64,000 nt of DNA from Bog-756 sp963699085 (GTDB taxonomy: Bacteria > Actinomycetota > Acidimicrobiia > Acidimicrobiales > RAAP-2), in NCBI GenBank assembly GCA_963699085.1, contig CAVOTH010000004.1:1736001-1800000 (forward strand), in the 5' to 3' direction. The position numbers and the translations under genes were made by a program. Shown piece by piece: positions 7,254 through 16,906 of the stretch. The notes beneath the pieces were generated by a model. That model worked only from the letters and a program-made list of their open reading frames with translations. It did not search any database and was not told where the DNA came from. Every line of letters starts with the position of its first letter. Within the stretch, counting starts at the first letter, position 1.

Positions 7254-8456
7254 CTACGCCTCAGATTCGAACAACGTCTGGTTGTCCTCGGACGCGGTGT
7301 GATACAACCCAACTGCGGTGCACCCGCCGGCGGAGATGCACGACACCCCGAAAAGCGTGCTCTCGCTCCCCTGATCGGGGCTGGAGGCCGTGGTCCAGGA
7401 TTCGCCGTCCCAGGACTCGATCAGAGTCCCCGAGAAGGTTGTTCCGACGTCATAGGTGCCGACTGCGGTGCAGTCTGTGGCCGAGGTGCACGAGACCCCG
7501 TACAGATAATTGGGATTTGATCCATCGTTGGGGCTCGACGCCACTGACCAGGTCATCCCGTCCCACGACTCGATGAGCGTCTGGGACCCGAGATTGTTGG
7601 CGGTATAGCTGCCCACGGCCGTGCAGGAAGTTGCCGACGAGCACGAGACGCTCTGGAGGGTGTTGGTTTGACCATCGGACCCGACGTCCGCGCTCGGGAC
7701 CACGGTCCAGCTGATTCCGTCCCAGGTCTCAGTGAGCGTCCAGCCCGCCATGGCGCCGTCGTCGTAGGTGCCAACTGCGACACACGATGTCGGCGACGTA
7801 CAGGACACGCCATTGAGGTAGTTCAACGATGTGGACGAGTTCGGGCTGGAGGCGATCGACCAATGGCCGCCGTTCGACGACTCCGCCAGGCTCAGCGTGT
7901 CTCCGCTCGAGTTGTAGAACTCACCGACAGCCGTGCACGAGCCAACCGCTGCACATGACACGGCGTTCAGAATGCTGCCGTTCTTCCCATGGTTCGGGCT
8001 GGTGACGATCCTCCACTTCTTCCCATTCCACGATTCGATGAGGGTGGATCCCGTGTTGGAGGCGTTGAGGGAGCGCCCCACAGCGATACACGCGCTGGAT
8101 GCCACGCAGGAGATGCCACTCAGGATGTCGGAGACCGCGGTGTCCGGACTTGTGACGATCGTCCACTTCTTCCCGTTCCACGATTCGATGAGAGTCTGGT
8201 CCACGTTGCTCGATGACATCGTGTAGCCGACGGCCATGCACCGAGTCGACGACGCGCAGGCCACATCTTGGATGAAGTCGTTGGCCACCCCCGTCGCGTC
8301 GGGGCTCGAGACGATCGACCATGAAGCGGCGGCGCCGGCCGGACCGGACATGGTGAGGATGGCGACGAGTCCAGTAACTGCGGCGATTCCGCCGATCCAT
8401 CGCGGCCGGAGCCCCCTCTCGGGACCCGGTACTGCCCGCCCCAAAGTTTCATGCAT
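7254..8456 (-). CDS. secreted seven-repeat (VSC..AVG) protein, probable beta-propeller
   Basis: The N-terminus has basic residues, a hydrophobic core (IAAVTGLVAILTMSGPAGA) and an Ala-x-Ala-type cleavage site, so the protein is exported. The rest is seven tandem units of about 50 residues, each with VSC, SC-x-AVG, TLIESW, a DG or NGK turn, W and SSPN/SSPD. Paired cysteines in each unit could form disulfides. Seven blades fit a beta-propeller. The same repeat type appears at the start of the RHS protein. The ATG at 8456 follows a GAGGGGA site. Surface binding is the likely role, but the ligand is unknown. Confidence 0.72.
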   Translation of the reverse strand: MHETLGRAVPGPERGLRPRWIGGIAAVTGLVAILTMSGPAGAAASWSIVSSPDATGVANDFIQDVACASSTRCMAVGYTMSSSNVDQTLIESWNGKKWTIVTSPDTAVSDILSGISCVASSACIAVGRSLNASNTGSTLIESWNGKKWRIVTSPNHGKNGSILNAVSCAAVGSCTAVGEFYNSSGDTLSLAESSNGGHWSIASSPNSSTSLNYLNGVSCTSPTSCVAVGTYDDGAMAGWTLTETWDGISWTVVPSADVGSDGQTNTLQSVSCSSATSCTAVGSYTANNLGSQTLIESWDGMTWSVASSPNDGSNPNYLYGVSCTSATDCTAVGTYDVGTTFSGTLIESWDGESWTTASSPDQGSESTLFGVSCISAGGCTAVGLYHTASEDNQTLFESEA

Positions 8457-8795
8457 CAAAGTCGATCCCCTCGCTGGCCTGCCCGGTCAATCGAACGTAC
8501 CGGGGTGATTGTCAGCTACGCCACAGGTGATCGCATGCCGAGCACATTGCAACCGAACGTCCGCCACAGGGAGGGGTCGCGCCAGGCATGCGCTGAGCGT
8601 CCGATCCTGCTCGAGATCCGGCCCTCAATATCCCACTCTTGGCGTTCAGGTCCACGCGAAGCGTGGTCGGCAAAAGGAATCCACCACCGGGCGAGCGGGG
8701 ATTTATCTCGCCATGCGAACACGACATGTTCTGCCTCACCGAATCGAGGTGTCCGGAGGATTCGTGACGAGAATGGGTGACGACGACGTCGCGGC
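8457..8795. other. intergenic region, nothing recognised
   Basis: This 339-base stretch separates the repeat-protein start from the end of the kinase gene. I see no credible ORF and no RNA gene. The only structure is a weak 6-bp stem (GGCGAG/CTCGCC) near 8690. It probably holds the promoter of the repeat protein. Confidence 0.5.
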
Positions 8796-10352
8796 CTAGA
8801 AGCGGTTCAGACGTTTGAAGATGCCCTTGGTCTGCTTGTAGAGCGTCACGAACTCACCGAACAGGAGGTCGTACTCGGCAGTTGTCGCCGGGTCAGGCGC
8901 ATAGGTGCGCTTGATCTCGACCATCCCCGCCACGTCGGAGAGGGCGATGCGATCGAGGGCCAGCAGGGCCAGCAGGCCGGCTCCCCGCACATTGGCCAGC
9001 ACCGGTTCGGCCACCTGGCGGATCTCCCGGCCGAGCACGTCGGCGTGGATCTGGGACCACGCATCCGAGTTGGCACCCCCGCCCACGAAGGCGAGGGAAT
9101 CGAGGCGCCGACCCGCGAACTTCTCGACCGCCTCCAACAGCCAGCGCGAGTTGAGCGCCACGCCCTCGAACACGGCACGGACCATCTGTCCGCGGGTGGT
9201 ACTCAGCGACAGATTGTGGAACCCGCCCCGCACGGTGTGGTCGTCGACCGGTGACCGTTCCCCGTTGAGCCATGGGGTGAACAGCACCCGACCACTGCCT
9301 GCCGGAACCTGTTCCACCATGGCATTCATGGCATCGAAGTCGGGCGCAAATGCCAGATTGTCGCGAAGGAAGGTGAGGCAGGCGCCGGCGGTCTCGTGCT
9401 CGTCGGCGATGAGGTAGCGGCCGGCGAGGGCGGCGGGGATCGACGCCACGTTGGACGTCGGCGACGTCTTCTTGAACGGGACGTGCCCCGAGATCCACGA
9501 GGACGTGCCGATGTAGAGGTGGGTCTCGAAGTCGGCGACGGCTCCGGAACCGAACACGGCCGAGTGCACATCCCCCGAGCCGGTGACGACGGGCAGACCG
9601 GCCGGGATGCCGAGGTCGCCAGCGGCACGGTCGGTGACTTCGCCGATCAGCGAGCCCGGGGCGACCAGATCGGGCAATCGACCCCGGTCGAGGCCGGTCC
9701 ACTCGAGCAGCTTGTCGTCGTAGTCGACCGCATCGACGTTCCGGTTGTCGGTGACCCAGTGGGCCGCTATCGAGTCGTAGGAGGCGGACACCTTCCCGGT
9801 GAGCCGCAGGTTGAGGTAGTCGACCGGCTCGAGGAATGTCGCCGTGCGGGCGTAGACGTCGGGGAAGGCCTGGCGGATGAAGAGGATGTGGGAGACCGGG
9901 TCCTTGCCCGACAGGCCGGGTGCGCCACCGGTCACCTGGACCCAGCGCAGGAGCTTTCGAGGGTCATAGCCCAGAACGTTGAGCGACCCACCCGCCGCTT
10001 GGCGGATGGCGCTGTTGCCCCGCGAGTCCATCCAGATGACCGCACGCATCAGCGCGTCGCCGGCGGCATCGACCGCCACCGTGCCCGACCACTGGGCCGT
10101 GCATCCGACACCGATCAGATCGACCGGTCCGGCTTCGGCCATGGCCCGGTGGGCCGCCGAACAGATCGCCGACCACCAGTCGTCCGGATCCTGTTCGGCC
10201 CCGCCGCCGTCCAACAGGTGGAGCGGCACCGATTCGGTGGCGTGGGCCACGATGCGACCCGACTCCGACACGACGGCCACCTTCGGGCCGCCGGTGCCCA
10301 GATCGATGGCCAGGACACAGGCTCCGTCGGACCCTAAGCCCGGCCCGGTCAC
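8796..10352 (-). CDS. FGGY-family carbohydrate kinase, xylulokinase-like
   Basis: This 518-residue protein starts with the ATPase-fold phosphate loop (VLAIDLGTGGPKVAVV) and has the family markers AVIWMDSRG, FLEPVDYLNLRLTG, VTGSGDVHSAVFGSGA and, in the C-terminal half, FTPWLNGERSP and FVGGGANSDAWSQIHADVLGR. FGGY kinases phosphorylate sugars or polyols with ATP. The order and length match the xylulokinase branch, but the sugar cannot be read from sequence. The GTG start overlaps the ileS stop by four bases, so the two are co-transcribed. No sugar transporter or isomerase lies nearby. Confidence 0.85.
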   Translation of the reverse strand: MTGPGLGSDGACVLAIDLGTGGPKVAVVSESGRIVAHATESVPLHLLDGGGAEQDPDDWWSAICSAAHRAMAEAGPVDLIGVGCTAQWSGTVAVDAAGDALMRAVIWMDSRGNSAIRQAAGGSLNVLGYDPRKLLRWVQVTGGAPGLSGKDPVSHILFIRQAFPDVYARTATFLEPVDYLNLRLTGKVSASYDSIAAHWVTDNRNVDAVDYDDKLLEWTGLDRGRLPDLVAPGSLIGEVTDRAAGDLGIPAGLPVVTGSGDVHSAVFGSGAVADFETHLYIGTSSWISGHVPFKKTSPTSNVASIPAALAGRYLIADEHETAGACLTFLRDNLAFAPDFDAMNAMVEQVPAGSGRVLFTPWLNGERSPVDDHTVRGGFHNLSLSTTRGQMVRAVFEGVALNSRWLLEAVEKFAGRRLDSLAFVGGGANSDAWSQIHADVLGREIRQVAEPVLANVRGAGLLALLALDRIALSDVAGMVEIKRTYAPDPATTAEYDLLFGEFVTLYKQTKGIFKRLNRF

Positions 10353-13300
10353 GCCTTGCTCACCCAGACCGTGGCCGAGCGCAGCGACACGCCGTCGTCC
10401 AGCTCGATCACCGTCCCGTCGCCGTCGCCAGGTAGGGGTCCGGTGGAGATGTCGACAGCCAACACCTCACGGGCGATCCCGTCGAAGAGGGGGGCCAGGT
10501 CGTCCAGGCCGACCAGGTGGAGATGGATGGTGTCGGAGACGTCGAGCCCGGTCTCCTTGCGCAGGTCCTGCACGTTGCGGACCACCTCGCGGGCCAGGCC
10601 CCGACGCCGGAGGTCGTCGTCGAGGGCCAGATCGAGGGCGAGCACCTCGGCCCCGTCGCGCGACACGGCGAACCCGGGTTGGGCCCGGACCCGTAGCTCG
10701 ACCTCCTCGGCGGCCAACTCGACCGGTCCGTCGGCCAGCTGGACGGTCACCGGGCGACCGGCGGCCAGGTCGGCGGCTGCGGTCGCACCGTCGACCGAGG
10801 TCATCGCCGCCCGCAACTCCTGGACCCGCTTGCCGATGCGGGGCCCGAGCAGTTTGAAATTGGGCACCAATTCGTAGGCGAGTACCTCTCCCAGCTCGTC
10901 AGTGGCCTCCACCCGGTCGACGTTGAGCTCCTCCTCGACGACGCCCGGCGGCGGAGCGGGACTGCCAGGAGGGAGATACACCAGCGCTCGGGCCAGGGGC
11001 TGGCGGACCTTCACCCCGGCCTCGGACCGGGCCGCCCGGCCGAGGGACGACAGTCGCCTGGCCAAGGCCATGCTCTCCTCCATCCCCGGATCGATCAGGG
11101 ACAGATCAGCTTCGGGCCAGTCGGCCAGATGCACCGAGTCCGATTCGGCCGCATTGGTCAGGTCGCGCCACATCCGGTCGGCCAGGAACGGGGTCAGCGG
11201 GCGCCAGGAGGCGGGCCACCGTGACGAGGACGTCATGGAGGGTGGCCTGCGCTCCCAGTGAGTCGGCCGGGTCGGCATCGACATCCGTGCGCCAGAACCG
11301 CCGACGGCTGCGACGTACGAACCAGTTCGAGGTGTCGTCCACCAGTTCGCCGATGGCGGTGGCGGCGGGAAACGGCTCGTAGCCGTCCAACGACGCGGTG
11401 GTGCGGGCCACCGTGTCGTGCAGGCGCGACAGCATCCACCGGTCCAGCATCGAGCGGTCCCCGGGAGAGGCACGGCCGGGTCGCCGGGATCGAACTCGTT
11501 GAGCGTGGCGTAGGTGGTGAAGAAGGACCACGTGTTCCACAGCGTGAGCAGCACGTCGCGCATCGAGGTGTCGATCGCCTCGAAGCTGACCCGGGTCGGG
11601 GTCCACGGCGAGCCCTGCGAAAACATCCACCAGCGCAGCGGGTCGGCCCCCCGTGTGCTCAGGATCTCCCACGGGTCGATCACATTTCCGACGCTCTTCG
11701 ACATCTTGCGCCCGTCGGCGTCGACGATGTGGCCGAGGCAGAGCACGTTGCGGTAGGGGGTCGTCCCCTGCACCAGCGTGTTGACGGCCAGTAACGAGTA
11801 GAACCAGCCGCGGGTCTGGTCGATGGCCTCGCAGATGAAGTCCGCGGGGTAGACGAAGGTGTCGTCGGATCCGGGCGCACCCGGGTAGCCCCACTGGGCG
11901 GTGGGCATCGAGCCCGAGTCGAACCAGGCGTCGATCACCGGCTCCACCCGGCGCATGATCTGGTCGGTGCCGTCACCGGCCACGCAGTCCGGGCAGGCGA
12001 AGGTCACCTCGTCGATGGCCGGCCGGTGGGGGTCGACGTGGGAGACGTCGGTCCCGGTGAGCTCGGACAGCTCGGCCAGGGAGCCGACGCAGATGGTGTG
12101 GCCCCCGTCGCACCGCCACACCGGCAGCGGAGTACCCCAGAACCGGTCGCGGGACAGCGCCCAGTCGACGTTGTTGGACAGCCATTCGCCCATCCGGCCG
12201 TCGCGGATGTGCTCGGGGTGCCAGCCGATCGTCTGGTTCTGCTCGACCAGGTCCGCCTTACGGTCCGAGGTGCGGATGTACCAGCTCGGCTTGCCCCAGT
12301 AGATGAGCGGCGTGTTGCAGCGCCAGCAGTGCGGATAGGGGTGGACGTAGGGCTGTCGTCTCACCAGCAGGCCGGCTGCCTCGAGTCGGTCGTTGACGTC
12401 GGCGTTGGTATCGCGCACCGACCGACCTTCCAGCCATGGGACGGCGTCGGTAAAGCGTCCGTCGGGCCCGACCGGGTTCAACGTGGGCAGGTCGTTCTGG
12501 CGGCCCACCTGGCGGTCGATCTCGCCGAAGGCGGGCGCCAGGTGCACCACCCCTGTCCCTTCGTCGGCCTCGACGAAGTCACCACCGACCACCCGCCAGC
12601 CCACCCGACCGGCATCGGCAGGCCCGGCTGCCAGGTCGTCGAACGGTCGACGGTAGTGGAGGCCGACCAGAGCGCTCCCCGGCACCACCGCGTCGGCAGA
12701 TGCGCCCTCACCGAAGACCTGCTCCACCAATGTGGCGGCCACCACCGAGTCGCCCACGACCGCGTACTCGAGGTCGGGCCCGACGGCGGCGCCGGTGTTG
12801 GAGAGCAGGGTCCACGGCGTCGTCGTCCAGGCGACCAACGCCAGGCCGGCGAGGGAGTGGCGGCCCAGGGTCGTCCGCAGCGCGGCGGCGGCAGGGCCCT
12901 CGTCGGTCAGCGGGAAACGGACATAGGCCGACTCGTCCTCGACTTCGCGGTAGACGTCGGGCTGACCGAGCTCGTGACTGCTCAGGGCCGTACCGCACCG
13001 CGGACAGTCGGGGACGACCTTGATGTCCTCGTAGAGGAGCGACTGGTCCCACAGCGACTTCAGGTTGGCCCACACCGACTCCACGTAGGCCGGATCGAAG
13101 GTCCAGTAGGCGTCGTCGATGTCGATCCAATAGCCGATGCGCTCGGTGAGCGTCTTCCACTCGCCCACGTAGTTGCGTACCGACTCCTTGCACAGGCGGG
13201 TGAATTCGGCGATCCCGAAGTCATCCTCGATCTGGCGTTTGGCGGTGATGCCCAGCTGCTTCTCCACCTCCACCTCGACCGGCAGACCGTGGGTGTCCCA

Positions 13301-13612
13301 GCCGGCCTTGCGGGGGACGGCGTAGCCGCGCATCGTGCGATAGCGACAGAACAGGTCCTTGTAACGCCGCGCCCAAACGTGGTGGAGGCCGGGCCGCCCG
13401 TTGGCCGTCGGCGGGCCCTCGTAGAAGACCCAGGGCTCCGCACCCGCCCGCAGTTCGACCGACCGCTCGAAGATCCGGTGCACGCTCCATCGGGCCAGCT
13501 CCTCGTCCTCGAGGGCGGTGAAATCGACTTCGGTGGGAACCGGGCGGAACACGGGGGTTTCCTTCTGTGCGGAGATCGGTAGCCGGACGTCCTTCGGGGA
13601 CGGCGGTTCCAC
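10349..13612 (-). CDS. ileS: isoleucyl-tRNA synthetase, IleS2-type (two compensating frame breaks)
   Basis: IleS charges tRNA-Ile. The class I motifs are clear: PPTANGRPGLHHVWA (HIGH equivalent) near residue 67 and GRKMSKSVGN later. The EGPP...RYKDLFCRYRTMRGY region and the total length resemble the IleS2 branch, which is generally mupirocin-tolerant. Between about 11462 and 11200 the open frame reads low-complexity sequence. The next frame instead gives a normal anticodon-domain segment (MLDRWMLSRLHDTVARTTAS, ELVDDTSNWFVRRSRRRFW). The breaks sit at a CCCC run (11459-11462, one base short) and a GGG run (11199-11201, one extra). This pair looks like assembly error in an essential gene. The start is GTG. 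Confidence 0.92.
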   Translation of the reverse strand: MEPPSPKDVRLPISAQKETPVFRPVPTEVDFTALEDEELARWSVHRIFERSVELRAGAEPWVFYEGPPTANGRPGLHHVWARRYKDLFCRYRTMRGYAVPRKAGWDTHGLPVEVEVEKQLGITAKRQIEDDFGIAEFTRLCKESVRNYVGEWKTLTERIGYWIDIDDAYWTFDPAYVESVWANLKSLWDQSLLYEDIKVVPDCPRCGTALSSHELGQPDVYREVEDESAYVRFPLTDEGPAAAALRTTLGRHSLAGLALVAWTTTPWTLLSNTGAAVGPDLEYAVVGDSVVAATLVEQVFGEGASADAVVPGSALVGLHYRRPFDDLAAGPADAGRVGWRVVGGDFVEADEGTGVVHLAPAFGEIDRQVGRQNDLPTLNPVGPDGRFTDAVPWLEGRSVRDTNADVNDRLEAAGLLVRRQPYVHPYPHCWRCNTPLIYWGKPSWYIRTSDRKADLVEQNQTIGWHPEHIRDGRMGEWLSNNVDWALSRDRFWGTPLPVWRCDGGHTICVGSLAELSELTGTDVSHVDPHRPAIDEVTFACPDCVAGDGTDQIMRRVEPVIDAWFDSGSMPTAQWGYPGAPGSDDTFVYPADFICEAIDQTRGWFYSLLAVNTLVQGTTPYRNVLCLGHIVDADGRKMSKSVGNVIDPWEILSTRGADPLRWWMFSQGSPWTPTRVSFEAIDTSMRDVLLTLWNTWSFFTTYATLNEFDPGDPAVPLPGTARCWTGGCCRACTTRWPAPPRRWTATSRFPPPPPSANWWTTPRTGSYVAAVGGSGARMSMPTRPTHWERRPPSMTSSSRWPASWRPLTPFLADRMWRDLTNAAESDSVHLADWPEADLSLIDPGMEESMALARRLSSLGRAARSEAGVKVRQPLARALVYLPPGSPAPPPGVVEEELNVDRVEATDELGEVLAYELVPNFKLLGPRIGKRVQELRAAMTSVDGATAAADLAAGRPVTVQLADGPVELAAEEVELRVRAQPGFAVSRDGAEVLALDLALDDDLRRRGLAREVVRNVQDLRKETGLDVSDTIHLHLVGLDDLAPLFDGIAREVLAVDISTGPLPGDGDGTVIELDDGVSLRSATVWVSKA

Positions 13613-13718
13613 CCGGTGCCAGGGCGGGTGCGGACCAGATACTACGGGGACCCGGCGCGGGCTACGGAACGACTGGCCGGTGCTGCGTCACTTCCAAGCC
13701 ATCGGCGAGACTTGGGGG

Positions 13719-14363
13719 ATGTCCGCTCCATTCGCTCTCGAAGGCACTCACGTCCGGCTCGAACCACTCTCGATCAGTCATGTGGACGGCCTGGTGGCCG
13801 CCGCGACAGGCGACCGGTCCACGTTCGGCTATACCACCGTCCCCGTGGACCAGGTGTCGTTCACCCACTACATCGAGCGCGCCGTCGAACATGCCGCCGC
13901 CGGAGACCAGGTTCCGTTCGCAACCATCTCCTTGGCCCTCGGCCGGGTCGTCGGCTCCACCAGGTTCTACGACATCGAGGCATGGGACTGGCCGTTGGCC
14001 GCCCCGGGCGTTGACCCGGCCCCGTTCGACAAAGGGGTCGACCGTACCTTCGACCGGGTCGGCATCGGCTACACGTGGCTCGACCCGGCGGTCCAACGGT
14101 CAGCGGTCAACACCGAGGCCAAGTTCCTGATGCTCGACCATGCGTTCTCCACTTGGGGTGTCCGGGCCGTACGGCTCCAGACCGACGCCCGCAACGCCAG
14201 GTCACGGGCGGCCATCGCCCGGTTGGGCTGCACGCTCGACGGCGTTCTTCGGGCCGACCGGGCCGGCACCGACGGTACGGTCCGGGACTCGGCCGTGTTC
14301 TCGATGGTGGCCGAGGAGTGGCCTGCGGCCCGCCTCCGGCTGGTCGATCGCCTGGCTCACTGA
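13719..14363 (+). CDS. GNAT-family N-acetyltransferase
   Basis: The 214-residue protein resembles RimJ/RimL-type acetyltransferases: VRLEPLSISHVDGLVAAA at the N-terminus, then VGIGYTWLDPAVQRSAVNTEAKFLMLDHAFSTW, where the acetyl-CoA-binding strand and helix lie, and LQTDARNARSRAAIARLG at the end. Such enzymes acetylate protein or small-molecule amines; the target is unknown. The ATG at 13719 has no separate ribosome-binding site, as it follows a G-run directly, so a leaderless transcript is possible. It is divergent from ileS, with only 106 bases between. Confidence 0.82.
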   Translation: MSAPFALEGTHVRLEPLSISHVDGLVAAATGDRSTFGYTTVPVDQVSFTHYIERAVEHAAAGDQVPFATISLALGRVVGSTRFYDIEAWDWPLAAPGVDPAPFDKGVDRTFDRVGIGYTWLDPAVQRSAVNTEAKFLMLDHAFSTWGVRAVRLQTDARNARSRAAIARLGCTLDGVLRADRAGTDGTVRDSAVFSMVAEEWPAARLRLVDRLAH

Positions 14364-14437
14364 TCATCTGGCCCGCCGATAGGGCGACAGGGGTGGGGCC
14401 GACCGGGCGTCATCCGTGCCCCCCTAATCTGAGGGTC

Positions 14438-15970
14438 ATGTCCGACGGCCTGCCACCCGCTACCGACGCGCCGGCGTCGCGCCTGCCGTCGTCGGACAAC
14501 GTGATCCTGGTGGTTGTGTGCCTGGCCCAGTTCATGGTCGTGCTGGACATCTCGATCGTCAACGTGGCCCTGCCCGCCATCCAGAGGAGCCTCCACTTCC
14601 GGGCGGCCGACCTCCAGTGGGTGGTCACCGCGTACGCCTTGACCTTCGGCGGTCTCCTGCTGCTGGGCGGACGTCTGGCCGACCTGTTCGGCCGTCGCCG
14701 GATCTTTCTGGTCGGGCTCGGGGTGTTCACCGTGGCCAGCCTGCTCGGCGGGTTCGCCACCGATCAGGCCACGCTGATCGCCGCCCGCTCGCTCCAGGGG
14801 GTCGGTGCCGCCATCCTGTCGCCGGCCACGTTGACCATCCTCACCGTCACCTTCCAGGACCAGCGGGCCCGGGCCAAGGCCTTCGGTGTGTGGAGCGCGG
14901 TGGCCGCCGGCGGAGGTGCCGCCGGGGCGCTGTTCGGCGGGATCCTCACCCAGTACCTGTCGTGGCGATGGATCCTGTTCGTCAATGTGCCGATCGGGAT
15001 CGCCCTGTTCGCCGTGGCCCGCCTCCGGCTGGTCGAGTCGAAGGCCGAGGGTCTGCGCAGTCGCCTCGATGTCGCCGGCGGCGTGGCGGTGACCGGCGCG
15101 CTCTTCCTCCTCGTCTATGCCATCTCCCATACCGACGCGGTCCCGTGGTCCGCGACCTCGACCCTGCTCGTCCTGGCCGCGTCGGTTGTCCTCCTACTCG
15201 CCTTCGTCGCCATCGAAGCGCGCGCCGCATCCCATCCTCTGGTTCCACTCCGCCTCTTCCGGGTCCGGTCGGTCACCGGTGCCAATCTGGTGATGTTCTG
15301 CTTCGGTGTCGGCATGTTCGCCATGTGGTTCTTCCTCTCCCTCTACCTGCAGCAGGTCCTGGGCTACGGCCCGGTCGTCACCGGGCTCACCTTTGTGCCC
15401 CAGACGGTGGCGATCGCCATAGGTGCCACCCTGAGCGGCCGACTGGCCCCGCGCCTCGGCCCCCGCAACGTGCTCATGGCCGGTTCGGTGATGGCCGCCG
15501 GTGGCCTGTACTGGCTCTCGTTCATACAGGCCGGTGACAACTACTGGACGGGCGCCTGCGGCGGCGGCATCCTCGCCACCTTCGGGATGGGGGTGGCCCT
15601 GACGCCCATCGCCCTCCTGGCCACCGGCGGCGTGCCACGCCAAGAAGCAGGTCTGGCCTCCGGCCTGGTCAACTGCAGCCGGCAGATCGGCGCCTCGATC
15701 GGACTGGCCGCGCTCACCACTCGGGCCGCATCGCGGACGGCGTCGGTCCTGGTCCACGGGACCTCGTCGGATCATCAGCCCGGTAGCCCCGGTCCCCTCA
15801 AGGTCGCCATGACCGCCGGGTACTCCCGAGCGTTCCTCATCGCCTCGGTCGTGGTTCTGGCCGGAGGATTGTTGGCCTTCGTCATCCCACCGCCACGGGA
15901 CTCCTCGACCGGGTGGGGCGGAGCCGAGGCGGGAGCCGATCAGTCCGACGCACCCATCATGGTGGAGTGA
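14438..15970 (+). CDS. MFS transporter, DHA2 (EmrB/QacA) drug-exporter type
   Basis: This 510-residue inner-membrane protein has about 14 hydrophobic segments, as DHA2 exporters do. The first helix carries the family motif MVVLDISIVNVALPAI. The loop between helices 2 and 3 has GGRLADLFGRRRIF (motif A), and SLQGVGAAILSPATLTIL matches motif C-like sequence. Proton-driven efflux of drugs or metabolites is likely, but substrates are unknown. The ATG at 14438 has GAGGG immediately upstream. Its 3' end overlaps the convergent YihY gene by 31 bases. Confidence 0.88.
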   Translation: MSDGLPPATDAPASRLPSSDNVILVVVCLAQFMVVLDISIVNVALPAIQRSLHFRAADLQWVVTAYALTFGGLLLLGGRLADLFGRRRIFLVGLGVFTVASLLGGFATDQATLIAARSLQGVGAAILSPATLTILTVTFQDQRARAKAFGVWSAVAAGGGAAGALFGGILTQYLSWRWILFVNVPIGIALFAVARLRLVESKAEGLRSRLDVAGGVAVTGALFLLVYAISHTDAVPWSATSTLLVLAASVVLLLAFVAIEARAASHPLVPLRLFRVRSVTGANLVMFCFGVGMFAMWFFLSLYLQQVLGYGPVVTGLTFVPQTVAIAIGATLSGRLAPRLGPRNVLMAGSVMAAGGLYWLSFIQAGDNYWTGACGGGILATFGMGVALTPIALLATGGVPRQEAGLASGLVNCSRQIGASIGLAALTTRAASRTASVLVHGTSSDHQPGSPGPLKVAMTAGYSRAFLIASVVVLAGGLLAFVIPPPRDSSTGWGGAEAGADQSDAPIMVE

Positions 15971-16906
15971 GACGGCAGGCTGGTCGGCGGAGAGGCCGCC
16001 GTAATCGGTAGGAACGAACGGGGCCACAGGCCGCGCTCGGCGACGACATCCAACTCCGCGGCGAAGGCGGTGATCACCGTACCGATCCCGATCCACCACA
16101 GCAGGACGACGAACGTGGCAAAGGCGCCGTACAGCGTCCGGTAGTGGCGGAGCTCGTGGGTGACCAGCTGGGCATCGGCGAACTGCAGCACCGTCCACCC
16201 CACCCCGGCCACCACCGCACCCAGCCACAGCGACCGTCGGGGGCCGGGCACGGACACCACCAGGGCGAACCCGGCCCAGAACATGGCGATATTCACCCCC
16301 AACGATCCGACGAACCCGACCAGGGCCGAGGCCGGGCCCAGACCTCCGAAACTGCCGACACCGGCCAGCGCACCACCGGCCACGAAGCCGATGCCGAGTA
16401 CGGCCAGGAACCCGACCGCCCTCGGCAGCCACCGGCCGAACCGGGGTAACTCGGCGCGGGGGACGCTCCACACCGTCGCCATGAGCACCTGGGCGCTCCG
16501 GCTCAGCCGGAGGCACCCGTAGACCAACCACAAGGTGAGTAACACGATCAGGATGGTGTTCCGTCCCGACAGCCCGGTGATGTTGTCCCGCAGTTCCTCG
16601 CCGACATCGGGGAACTGACGCAACGCGGCATCGACCACGTCCTTTTGTGCGGTGGGATGCCCGAACAGGAGGATCTCGGCCAGGGTCAGGAGGACGAGCA
16701 CGAGGGGGAATACGGAGAGGAATGCCGCAGTAGGCGAGCAGGTTGGCCAGCAAGCTGGCGCGGTCGTCCCGGTACTTGGCCATGGTGGCGCCCACCACGG
16801 CGGTGGCCCGGTGCCGTTGCTGAAATGCATCGATGCGCAGCACCCAGCCCGGACCATCCGGGCGTTGCTCGGAGGTGTCCGAGGCATCGGTCGCCTCCGT
16901 GGTCAA
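15940..16906 (-). CDS. YihY/BrkB-family inner-membrane protein (frame break)
   Basis: The C-terminal 250 or so residues show the family pattern: FLSVFPLVLVLLTLAEIL, RSAQVLMATVW, six membrane segments and a terminal LLWWIGIGTVITAFAAELDVV. The normal N-terminus (DAFQQRHRATAVVGATMAKYRDDRASLLANLLAY) is in another frame and joins near 16727-16732, so one indel separates the halves. In the restored frame the TTG at 16906 overlaps the stop of the upstream ligase gene (TTGA), which supports this start. Once called ribonuclease BN, the family is now considered a membrane protein of uncertain function. Confidence 0.78.

Noticed and set aside
11199..11462. Programmed frameshifting or real inactivation of ileS
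   Set aside because: The two breaks compensate each other within 265 bases at C/G runs, and the gene is essential; sequencing error is simpler.
13613..13718. T-box leader before ileS
   Set aside because: Only 106 bases separate ileS from the divergent GNAT gene, too short for a T-box stem I plus antiterminator, and I see no T-box consensus.
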